Shown piece by piece: positions 7,875-14,798 of a DNA stretch of 15,645 nucleotides. Every line of letters starts with the position of its first letter. Position 1 is the first letter of the stretch. Made by a program: the position numbers and the translations under genes. The notes under the pieces were generated by a model. The model saw only the letters and a list, made by a program, of their open reading frames with translations. It searched no databases and was not told the origin of the DNA. The DNA is from JARRQB01 sp965368585 (GTDB taxonomy: Bacteria > Pseudomonadota > Gammaproteobacteria > Chromatiales > Chromatiaceae), in NCBI GenBank assembly GCA_965368585.1, contig CBDUNM010000122.1, positions 1-15,645 on the forward strand, read 5' to 3'.

Positions 7875-8493
7875 GCGCTTGGCTATCCCAGATCAGGCGG
7901 GGGTCGAAGGTGTGCGCCGCCAGCATCGTCAGTACGACCACCGCGCCAAAAAACAGCGCAGCCGGCCCCGCCTCGACTTGCGCCAGATTGCCCAGGTGTA
8001 CCAACGCGACCAATACGGTCACCACAAACACGTCGACCATGGACCAGCGCCCGACGAACTCGGTAAAGCGATACAAACGGGTGCGATCCATGGGGCGGGC
8101 CGCCGACCGGCGGCCCACTGAGACCGCGAGATAGACCAGGATGGCGATCTTGACGAAGGGCACCAGTATGCTGGCGACGAAGACGATCAACGCCAGCGGC
8201 CACATGCCGTGAACCAGCAGGTACTCGGCGCCGCTGATGATGGTATCCGAGCGCCTGTGCCCCAGCGAGGTGACATGCATCATGGGCAGCAGATTGGCGG
8301 GGATGTACAGTAACATCGCGGCGATCAGCAATGCCCAGGTGCGCTGCAGGCTGCGTGGGATACGTGCGTGCAGGACTGCTCCGCAGCGCGGGCAGGCGAG
8401 CGGGTATGGCTGGCGGGGGAGTCGACTGACCAGCCCGCAGGTGTGACAGGCCGCGAGATGGCGCGCGGCGGCGGTGATCGCGTAACCGGTCAT
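7867..8493 (-). CDS. pqiA: PqiA-family inner-membrane protein, second half-size copy
   Basis: The 208-residue product starts at ATG 8493, whose ATGA overlaps the stop of the preceding pqiA-like gene. The N-terminus carries a zinc-ribbon-like pair, CHTCG (Cys16, Cys19) and CPRCG (Cys34, Cys37). About four transmembrane segments follow (near 52-74, 98-124, 149-172 and 175-195), with the PqiA signatures IPANLLPMM and GRWSMVDVFVVTVLVALV. E. coli PqiA is one protein of about twice this length with two such repeats; here each repeat is its own gene. PqiA is the inner-membrane partner of the PqiB tube. The frame stays open far upstream through pqiA1 in another register, but the ATG at the 4-base overlap is clearly the start. 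Confidence 0.9.
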   Translation of the reverse strand: MTGYAITAAARHLAACHTCGLVSRLPRQPYPLACPRCGAVLHARIPRSLQRTWALLIAAMLLYIPANLLPMMHVTSLGHRRSDTIISGAEYLLVHGMWPLALIVFVASILVPFVKIAILVYLAVSVGRRSAARPMDRTRLYRFTEFVGRWSMVDVFVVTVLVALVHLGNLAQVEAGPAALFFGAVVVLTMLAAHTFDPRLIWDSQAHE

Positions 8494-9092
8494 TTGGCGA
8501 GCTGCCACAGCGAATGCGGATGAACCTGCGTGGCCGCGCCGGCCAGTACTATCACCAGTACGCCCATCGACAAGGCCCCGGGGCCGGCTGCGATCGTGGC
8601 CTGTTCCGCCAGTTTGACCGCCGCCACGATGACGCCCAGCAGAAAGATTTCGAGCATGCTCCAGGGCAGAATGGCCTGGATCGCACGCAGCGCCAGGGGA
8701 AAGCCGGGCGGTCGGCGGCCGAATCGCAACGGTGCGTACACGTAAACCAGAAGGCCGATCTGCACAGACGGCGCGAGTACGGTGGTGAAGAACACCAGGC
8801 CCGCCAGCAGCGGCATGCCCTGGTGGTAAAGTTCCTGAATGCCGGCCAGCAGAAAGGTCGCATCGGACCGTCCCTGCAGGCGGAACTCCAGCAGCGGAAA
8901 ATAGTTGCTCAGGACCAGCAATACCATGCCCGTCAGCGCCAAAGCCAGCGGCACGTCGATCAGGTCGTGGCCATGGTGATGCAGGACCGCGTTGCAGCGG
9001 CTGCAACGCAACCGACTCGGCGGCGGGTTGGCGGGCAGCGACAGCAGCAGGTCGCAATCGTGACAGGCGATGATCTGGGACTCGTGGGACAT
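8490..9092 (-). CDS. pqiA: PqiA-family inner-membrane protein, first half-size copy
   Basis: The product is 200 residues from ATG 9092. A zinc-ribbon-like N-terminus has CHDCD (Cys10, Cys13) and CSRCN (Cys30, Cys33). Four hydrophobic segments follow (near 47-68, 92-118, 143-163 and 170-190), with the family motifs LSNYFPLLEF and ILPWSMLEIFLLGVIVAAVKL. The frame can be extended to a TTG at 9110, but the ATG lies about 23 bases below the predicted transcription start and begins right before the zinc ribbon, so I prefer it. Neither start has a clear ribosome binding site. It is the first gene of the pqi operon and overlaps pqiA2 by 4 bases. With pqiA2 it probably replaces the fused two-repeat PqiA. 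Confidence 0.88.
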   Translation of the reverse strand: MSHESQIIACHDCDLLLSLPANPPPSRLRCSRCNAVLHHHGHDLIDVPLALALTGMVLLVLSNYFPLLEFRLQGRSDATFLLAGIQELYHQGMPLLAGLVFFTTVLAPSVQIGLLVYVYAPLRFGRRPPGFPLALRAIQAILPWSMLEIFLLGVIVAAVKLAEQATIAAGPGALSMGVLVIVLAGAATQVHPHSLWQLAK

Positions 9093-9121
9093 GGCCGTAG
9101 ATGGTAACAAACTAGGCGGTC

Positions 9122-9150
9122 ACTATAGCCGCCAGTTGCATCCCGGCCAA
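9122..9150 (-). promoter_or_regulatory. Predicted sigma70 promoter of the pqi operon
   Basis: On the minus strand, TTGGCC (9150-9145, 4 of 6 consensus matches) is followed after exactly 17 bases by TATAGT (9127-9122, 5 of 6 matches). The expected start point near 9115 leaves a leader of about 23 bases before the pqiA1 ATG at 9092. An inverted repeat, GGCGG (9115-9119) and CCGCC (9129-9133), flanks the -10 box and could be an operator. This is a consensus match only. Confidence 0.55.
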
Positions 9151-9292
9151 TGTTTGGGTGCGGCGACGGGGCGGACGGCGTGCGTCGCCCGCAGCGGGTG
9201 TGGCACCGGCCCCGGGGCGAGGGGAGAATGCCGGCTCGATCGGGCGAACCGGCTGACCGCTCGCTACCGACCCTGGCCGGCGGAGAATAGAT

Positions 9293-11284
9293 ATGCCACT
9301 CACACAGAAAGCGAATTCACGCCATCGGCATTGGGCCTGCCTGGAGGACGGTGAGGTCGACCTGACCTCGGCGGTTGCAGCCTGGGCCGGTCGTTATCGA
9401 GGTGGACGGTGTTGGTGGTGCGGAGACGGGGCGCCGGAGCCGTTTGAGGCGATCGCCCCGGCGCAGGCGCGGCGGTGGCTGGGCGACGAATGTGACCTGC
9501 TGGCGTTCGATGCGCGCGAGCGCTTCGATGCCGACGCCTTCGGTGCCCTGTCCGGAACCGTTGTAGCCGGTGGCACCCTGCTGTTGCTGGTCAGCCGAGC
9601 ACCGCCGCCCGGGCGATTCCTGGGTCGGCTGCTGCGCTGCGTGGCGATGCCCCGGAATACGGTTCAAGACGGACCAGAGGCGCCCGTATCGCGGCTCGAC
9701 GGCGCCGACCCTATGGCGCGGACAGCCGACCAGGCGCTGGCGGTTGAACAGCTGTTGCGCGTTGCCCGAGGCCACCGGCGTAGGCCGCGGGTCCTCACGG
9801 CGGACCGCGGACGCGGCAAGTCGGCGGCCATGGGGATTGCGGCCGCGCGCTTGTTGCAGCAGGGTATTACCCCGGTGTTGGTAACGGCGCCGCGGCGCGC
9901 TGCGGTGGGCGCCCTGTTCGACATGGCTTACCGGATACTCGGCGCCGCGGCCGGCGGTGGTCTGGTGTTCCTGCCGCCCGACGCGTTGGTGCGATATCGC
10001 GGGAACGCCGGCCTGGTATTGGTCGATGAGGCCGCGGCCATCCCGGTACCGCTGTTGGAGCAATTGCTACAGCGCTATGCGCGGATAGCGTTCGCCACCA
10101 CCACCCACGGTTACGAAGGCACCGGGCGCGGCTTCACGGTGAGGTTCAAGCGGGTCCTCGATCGAATGACGCCGCAGTGGCGTGAATACGAACTGCAGAC
10201 TCCGATCCGCTGGGCGCCGGGAGATCCTTTGGAGCAGTTGACTTTCGACGCCCTGTTGCTGGACGCCGAACCGGCGTCGGCCGCCTCGGTGCGGGATGCC
10301 ACCCGCGACAACAGCCGCTTCGAGCGCGTGGATCGCGACCGCCTGCTCGACGACGAACCCTTGTTGCGGGAGCTGTTCGGCCTGCTCGTAATGGCGCATT
10401 ACCAGACCCGGCCCTCCGATCTGCAGCGCTTGCTGGACGATCCCGAGGTCAGCGTATGGGCGGCCCTGTACGACGGCCACGTGGCGGCGACGGCGCTGGT
10501 GGCCCTGGAAGGCGGGTTCGAACAGGGCCTGGCGGTCGAGGTCGCGGCGGGGCGACGGCGACCGAGAGGGCATTTACTGCCGCAGTCGCTCGCGGTGCAT
10601 GTCGGTACGGCGCGGGTCGCCTGCCAGAGGTATATGCGGGTGATGCGGATCGCGGTGCACCCGGCGGTCCAGCGGCGTGGCCTGGGGGGTGCGCTGTTGG
10701 CGCGCATCAGGCAGGCGGCGTGCGACGCGCCGTGCGATATGTTGGGTACCAGTTTCGGTGCTACCGTAGACCTGATGCGGTTTTGGCGCTCGGCGGGCCT
10801 GAGGCCGGTGCGCCTGGGGTTGGCCCGCGACGCCGCGAGCGGCACCCACTCCGTGGTGTGGCTGGCCGCGCTGCACGACGGCGCCGAAAGTATGATGCGC
10901 GCGTTGCGGGATGAATTTTTCGATGGCTTGCGGCACCTGTTGTCGGACGAACTGCGGGACCTCGAACCCGGGCTGGTGGCGTCGGTGCTGCACGAGGCGC
11001 CATTGCCGCGACGGGTGGAGCGCGACCAGGACGTGCTCGAACGATACATCCGCGTCGAACGCGATTATGCTGGCGCAGTGGCCCCGCTGTGGCGAAGGGT
11101 ATGGCGCAGCGGCGGCGCGGGAGGACTGGAACGTCTGGCGAGCGCGCAACGCGATGCCCTGGTCATGCGTGTCCTGCAAAAACGCTCCTGGGCGGAGGTT
11201 GCCGCTGACCTGAAGGTGCCCGGCAGGGCACAGGTGGAGAAGGTCTTGCGCGACGCCGCTGCGGCGTTGCTGGCCGTGAACTGA
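9293..11284 (+). CDS. tmcA: TmcA, tRNA(Met) cytidine acetyltransferase
   Basis: The 663-residue protein is close to E. coli TmcA (about 670). TmcA uses ATP and acetyl-CoA to form N4-acetylcytidine at the wobble base of elongator tRNA-Met. Domains in order: an N-terminal TmcA-specific domain (about 1-135); a RecD-like ATPase domain with Walker A DRGRGKS (171-177) and Walker B LVLVDEAAAIP (241-251), followed by TTTHGYEGTGRGF; a GNAT acetyltransferase domain (about 350-520) with MRIAVHPAVQRRGLGGALL (451-469), which binds acetyl-CoA; and a C-terminal tRNA-binding region. The ATG at 9293 has GGAG at 9282-9285, a good ribosome binding site. The gene is divergent from the pqi operon and followed, 64 bases on, by lutA on the same strand. 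All key motifs are intact. Confidence 0.96.
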   Translation: MPLTQKANSRHRHWACLEDGEVDLTSAVAAWAGRYRGGRCWWCGDGAPEPFEAIAPAQARRWLGDECDLLAFDARERFDADAFGALSGTVVAGGTLLLLVSRAPPPGRFLGRLLRCVAMPRNTVQDGPEAPVSRLDGADPMARTADQALAVEQLLRVARGHRRRPRVLTADRGRGKSAAMGIAAARLLQQGITPVLVTAPRRAAVGALFDMAYRILGAAAGGGLVFLPPDALVRYRGNAGLVLVDEAAAIPVPLLEQLLQRYARIAFATTTHGYEGTGRGFTVRFKRVLDRMTPQWREYELQTPIRWAPGDPLEQLTFDALLLDAEPASAASVRDATRDNSRFERVDRDRLLDDEPLLRELFGLLVMAHYQTRPSDLQRLLDDPEVSVWAALYDGHVAATALVALEGGFEQGLAVEVAAGRRRPRGHLLPQSLAVHVGTARVACQRYMRVMRIAVHPAVQRRGLGGALLARIRQAACDAPCDMLGTSFGATVDLMRFWRSAGLRPVRLGLARDAASGTHSVVWLAALHDGAESMMRALRDEFFDGLRHLLSDELRDLEPGLVASVLHEAPLPRRVERDQDVLERYIRVERDYAGAVAPLWRRVWRSGGAGGLERLASAQRDALVMRVLQKRSWAEVAADLKVPGRAQVEKVLRDAAAALLAVN

Positions 11285-11348
11285 GCCGGCTGCCCCAGCA
11301 TCGACCGGGTTGAAATTTGGCTGCTACTGGACCTTACTCTTACCTGTC

Positions 11349-12113
11349 ATGAAGCCCCCCAACAAACCGGCCGTCGCGCTGTTCGTCACTTGCCTGGTCG
11401 ATGCCGTTCGCCCCAGCGTCGGATTCGCCGCGCACAAGCTGCTGGAGGCGGCCGGCGCGCGGGTGCGCGTACCGACCGCGCAAACCTGTTGTGGCCAACC
11501 CGCATTCAACAACGGCGATGACGAGACCGCGCGCGCCATCGCCAAGCAGGTCGTCGAAACCTTCGCCGGGTTCGACCGGATCATCGTACCTTCGGGATCG
11601 TGCGGCGGCATGTTGCAGGTGCATTACCCTGAGTTGCTGCAGGACGATCCGACTTGGGCGGCGCGGGCGCGCGAGTTCGCCGCGCGAGTCAGGGAGTTGA
11701 GTCAGTTTCTGGTAGAGACGGGCATCGAAATCGATACGCGGTACGACGGCGTTGCGGCCTACCACGACAGTTGCTCGTCGCTGCGCGAAATGCATGTCCG
11801 CGAGGGTCCGCGTGAACTCTTGTCGCAGGTCGGCGGACTGGAGCTTCGCGACCTGGATAACCCCGCAGTGTGTTGCGGCTTCGGCGGTACTTTTTGCGTG
11901 AAGTACTCGGAAATATCCACCCGGTTGGCGACCGATAAAGCGGCAGACGTACGGGCGACGCAGGCCGATACCCTGATCGCGGGCGATCTGGGTTGCTTGA
12001 TGAATATTGCCGGGCGCTTGACGCGCATGGGCACGGAGTTGCGCGTGTTTCACTATGCGGAGGTATTGGCCGGCATGGCGGATGCCGCCGGACTGGGGGA
12101 GCCGCAGTCGTGA
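11349..12113 (+). CDS. lutA: LutA (LldE/YkgE), cysteine-rich subunit of L-lactate oxidation complex
   Basis: The 254-residue product has two CCG (cysteine-rich) domains, the hallmark of LutA/LldE. The first has Cys15, CCGQP (47-51) and GSCGG (83-87). The second has DSCSSLREM (140-148), CCGFGGTFC (175-183) and Cys216. Such domains bind iron-sulfur clusters in heterodisulfide-reductase-like and glycolate/lactate oxidising complexes. With LutB and LutC it should form the soluble complex that oxidises L-lactate to pyruvate. I place the start at ATG 11349; an upstream in-frame TTG at 11310 would add 13 residues that are unlike the family. No strong ribosome binding site or promoter is visible in the 64 bases after tmcA. 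Its TGA overlaps the lutB GTG by 4 bases. Confidence 0.93.
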   Translation: MKPPNKPAVALFVTCLVDAVRPSVGFAAHKLLEAAGARVRVPTAQTCCGQPAFNNGDDETARAIAKQVVETFAGFDRIIVPSGSCGGMLQVHYPELLQDDPTWAARAREFAARVRELSQFLVETGIEIDTRYDGVAAYHDSCSSLREMHVREGPRELLSQVGGLELRDLDNPAVCCGFGGTFCVKYSEISTRLATDKAADVRATQADTLIAGDLGCLMNIAGRLTRMGTELRVFHYAEVLAGMADAAGLGEPQS

Positions 12114-13531
12114 GCAGTCTGGATCTTTCGCCGCGGCGTTTTAAGAGTCAGGCGCGCACCGCGCTGGCCGATGTCACCCTGCGCGCGGCGCTTGACAAGG
12201 CGCGCAGCGGGTTCGTCGAACGCCGCGCCACGGCCGTGGCGTCGCTGCCGGAGTACGAAGCCCTGCGCGACGCGGCGCGCGACATCAAGAATCACGCGCT
12301 TAACCACCTCGATACGCTGCTGCTGGAATACGAAGCCAATGTGCGGTCTTCCGGAGGCGAGGTCCATTGGGCGGAGACGCCGGAAGACGCCGGTCGGCTG
12401 GTGCTGGAGATCTGTCGTCGGGTCGGCGCGCGCAAGATTGCCAAGGGTAAGTCCATGGCCGGTGAGGAAGTCAAGCTCAACGCCGCGCTGGAGGCCGGCG
12501 GGCTGGAGGTCATCGAGACCGACCTGGGTGAATACATCATCCAGCTGGCCGAGGAGCCGCCCAGCCATATCATTGCACCCGCAGTGCATAAGACCAAAGA
12601 ACAGATCGCCGAATTGTTCGAGCGTCACCACCCAGACCTGCAAGAACGGCTGACCGAGATTCCTGACCTGGTCAACGAGGCACGGCGGGTGTTACGTCAG
12701 CAGTTCCTATCGGCCGACGTCGGTGTCACCGGGGCCAACCTGTTGATTGCCGATTCCGGCAGCCATGTGCTGGTGACGAATGAGGGCAATGGTGACCTCA
12801 GCTCGACCCTGCCGCGGGTGCACATCGTCATTGCCGGGCTGGAAAAGGTGGTACCCGACCTGGCATCGGCCACCACGATACTGCGTCTGCTGGCGCGCAG
12901 CGCGACCGGTCAGCAGATCACCTCGTACACCAGTTTCTTCACCGGGCCGCGGCGTGCCGACGATCTCGACGGGCCGGAGGAGTTCCACGTGGTGCTGCTC
13001 GACAACGGCCGCAGCGACATGCTGCGCAGCGAGTTCCGCGACATGCTGCGCTATATTCGCTGCGGCGCCTGCATGAATCACTGTCCGGTGTACTCGGCGA
13101 TCGGTGGGCATGCCTACGGCGCGGTTTACCCGGGCCCGATGGGCTCGGTGCTGACGCCGCTGCAGTGGGGCCTGCGCGAGGCGGCCGACCTGCCCAATGC
13201 CTGCACTCTGAACGGTCGTTGTGCCAGCGTCTGCCCGGTGCGGATCCCGTTGCCGGACCTGCTGCGCAAGCTGCGAGTCAGGATCCACCTTGAAGGGTTG
13301 GACGGTCGCCGCAACCGCGTGTTGCTGGCGGCGTGGGGCTGGCTCGCCCGGCATCCGTCGCTCTACTATCAGCTGACCCGTTGGGGAATCCGCGCCCTGG
13401 CCTGGTTCGGGCGCGGCAAGGGGCGGCTGGCCAAGCTGCCGTTGGCGCAAGGCTGGACCAACGGCCGCGATCTGCCCCTGCCGCAGGGCAGGACTTTCCA
13501 GGAACAATACCGCAGCGGACGTCGTTCGTGA
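12110..13531 (+). CDS. lutB: LutB (LldF/YkgF), iron-sulfur subunit of L-lactate oxidation complex
   Basis: The 473-residue product starts at GTG 12110, inside a GTGA overlap with lutA and after a purine-rich GGGGGAG (12095-12101) that serves as ribosome binding site. Residues about 60-295 form a LUD domain (ARKIAKGKSMAGEE, DVGVTGANLLIADSG). A ferredoxin-like segment follows with CGACMNHCPVY (Cys318, Cys321, Cys325) and CTLNGRCASVCPVRIP (Cys365, Cys371, Cys375), between which lies GGHAYGAVYPGPMGSVLTP, typical of the family. The C-terminal region is basic and hydrophobic. Compared with classic CxxCxxCxxxCP motifs, one Cys is Tyr315 and another is Asn368. Length matches E. coli YkgF. LutB passes electrons from lactate oxidation; the acceptor is not evident here. 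Confidence 0.94.
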   Translation: MSSLDLSPRRFKSQARTALADVTLRAALDKARSGFVERRATAVASLPEYEALRDAARDIKNHALNHLDTLLLEYEANVRSSGGEVHWAETPEDAGRLVLEICRRVGARKIAKGKSMAGEEVKLNAALEAGGLEVIETDLGEYIIQLAEEPPSHIIAPAVHKTKEQIAELFERHHPDLQERLTEIPDLVNEARRVLRQQFLSADVGVTGANLLIADSGSHVLVTNEGNGDLSSTLPRVHIVIAGLEKVVPDLASATTILRLLARSATGQQITSYTSFFTGPRRADDLDGPEEFHVVLLDNGRSDMLRSEFRDMLRYIRCGACMNHCPVYSAIGGHAYGAVYPGPMGSVLTPLQWGLREAADLPNACTLNGRCASVCPVRIPLPDLLRKLRVRIHLEGLDGRRNRVLLAAWGWLARHPSLYYQLTRWGIRALAWFGRGKGRLAKLPLAQGWTNGRDLPLPQGRTFQEQYRSGRRS

Positions 13532-14142
13532 GCGCACGCGATCGCATCCTGCAGCGTGTGGCGCGCGGTGCGCGCGAGGGCGACGCGGCACCGCGTCCGG
13601 CGCACCCGCGCCCGTCGATTGCGGGCGATCTGCAAGCGTTGTTCCTCGCCCAGTTGGAGGCGGCGTCGGCGTCGTGGGAAATCGTAGCGGATTCGACGCG
13701 CCTGCCGGCGCGCGTTGCCGCGTATCGCACGTCGTTCGATTTGACCGGCCCCACTGCCGTTGCGCCGGCCTTGTCGACCCTCGAGTGGCCGCCGGCCCTG
13801 GACGCCTCATTTGGCACGACCGACGGCAACGCCGTGCTGGCCGTCAGTCAGGCGTTGTTGGGTGTGGCCGAAACCGGTTCATTGGTGATGGTGTCGGGAC
13901 CGGATACGCCGGCGCGCCTCAATTTTCTGCCGGATCACGAGATCGTGATGCTTGGCCGATCGCGTATCGTCGGCCATATCGAGGAAGTCTGGCCGCATCT
14001 CGAGCAGATGCCGCGCGTGGTGAATCTGGTGACGGGCCCGTCGCGCACCGCGGACGTCGAGCAAACCCTGCAGTTGGGCGCACACGGTCCCCGTCGCCTG
14101 CATGTGCTGTTGATCGATTCCGACGCGGGTAATTTTGGTTGA
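13528..14142 (+). CDS. lutC: LutC (LldG/YkgG), LUD-domain subunit of L-lactate oxidation complex
   Basis: The 204-residue product begins at GTG 13528, again inside a 4-base GTGA overlap with lutB. The LUD domain occupies most of the protein: FDLTGPTAVAPALSTLEW, then GVAETGSLVMVSGPDTPARL (112-131), FLPDHEIVMLGRSRIVGHI (133-151), and the family end motif VTGPSRTADVEQTLQLGAHGP (168-188). Members of this family work with LutA and LutB in L-lactate use. The longer open frame upstream runs within lutB in another register and is not used. The gene closes the lut operon; a candidate terminator follows about 45 bases on. No lutR-type regulator or lactate permease lies in the window. Confidence 0.93.
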   Translation: MSARDRILQRVARGAREGDAAPRPAHPRPSIAGDLQALFLAQLEAASASWEIVADSTRLPARVAAYRTSFDLTGPTAVAPALSTLEWPPALDASFGTTDGNAVLAVSQALLGVAETGSLVMVSGPDTPARLNFLPDHEIVMLGRSRIVGHIEEVWPHLEQMPRVVNLVTGPSRTADVEQTLQLGAHGPRRLHVLLIDSDAGNFG

Positions 14143-14188
14143 CGCGTCTCGGCATGCCCCCTAAATTTCGCTGAGCGAACAGATGAGG

Positions 14189-14225
14189 CCGCGCGGGTCC
14201 AAGCGCAAAGGGACGCCGCGGTTTT
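14189..14225 (+). terminator. Candidate intrinsic terminator after lutC
   Basis: CCGCG (14189-14193) pairs with CGCGG (14217-14221), and GTCC (14197-14200) with GGAC (14211-14214), separated by a small internal loop and topped by a 10-base loop. TTTT (14222-14225) follows directly. The interrupted stem and short T run make it moderate; its place between lutC and bcp fits. Confidence 0.45.
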
Positions 14226-14261
14226 GCCGATATAACAAATGCGCAATGGGAGGAAATGACG

Positions 14262-14723
14262 ATGATTGCACCCGGCGATCGAGCGCCCGATTTCGAATTG
14301 CCCACCGCCGATATGGAGATGCTGACTTCCGAGGATTTGGCGGGAAAACCTTATGTTATGTACTTTTACCCGAAAGACGACACGCCCGGTTGTACCATGG
14401 AGGCACAGGAGTTCAGCGACCTGTCCGAAGAGTTTTCGGCCCTCGACTGCTCGATTATCGGCGTCAGCAAGGATACCTGCGTCAGCCACGCTGCGTTCCG
14501 CGACAAGTATGGCCTGACCGTGCAACTCATTGCGGATGTCGAGGGGCAGGTTTGCGAAGCCTACGGCGTTTGGCAGGAAAAGGAAAAGAACGGCGAAAAG
14601 CGCATGGGCATCGTCCGCTCGACCTTCGTGATCGACGCCACCGGGAGCGTGCGGCATGCAATCTACGACGTAAAGCCGCACGGCCATGCCGACGCCGTGC
14701 TCGACCTGGTCAAAAACCTGTAA
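14262..14723 (+). CDS. bcp: Bcp/PrxQ peroxiredoxin (thiol peroxidase)
   Basis: The 153-residue product is a Bcp/PrxQ-type peroxiredoxin, which reduces hydrogen peroxide and organic hydroperoxides in the cytoplasm. GDRAPDFELP opens the thioredoxin-like fold. FYPKDDTPGCTMEAQEF contains the peroxidatic Cys44, and Arg119 in RSTFVID completes the active site with Thr41 and Pro42. The usual partner Cys five residues after the peroxidatic one is Gln49; other cysteines are Cys63, Cys73 and Cys98. Two in-frame ATGs exist: 14256 is only 2 bases from the GGGAGG box (14248-14253), while 14262 has an 8-base spacing, so I choose 14262. A TATAAC box at 14231-14236 might be a -10 element, but its -35 is poor. 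Downstream, the alpha/beta hydrolase starts 75 bases on. Confidence 0.94.
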   Translation: MIAPGDRAPDFELPTADMEMLTSEDLAGKPYVMYFYPKDDTPGCTMEAQEFSDLSEEFSALDCSIIGVSKDTCVSHAAFRDKYGLTVQLIADVEGQVCEAYGVWQEKEKNGEKRMGIVRSTFVIDATGSVRHAIYDVKPHGHADAVLDLVKNL

Positions 14724-14798
14724 ATTGAAACGCGTTCTGCTGCTCATGTATCCCGGACCAGCGGTAGTCGATCTCAGGCAATACCTCCTGGAGCGGCA

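Noticed and set aside
7867..9057. One 396-codon minus-strand frame that could look like a single fused PqiA
   Set aside because: Its first half is out of register with pqiA1. Only the part from ATG 8493 is PqiA-like, and the real pqiA1 is in another frame.
9293..11284. Possible frameshift or active-site loss in tmcA
   Set aside because: Length, Walker A, Walker B and the acetyl-CoA-binding motif are all intact in one frame.
14183..14728. 181-codon plus-strand frame over bcp
   Set aside because: It is in a different register from the bcp frame, which has the peroxiredoxin active-site motif and a well-spaced ribosome binding site.
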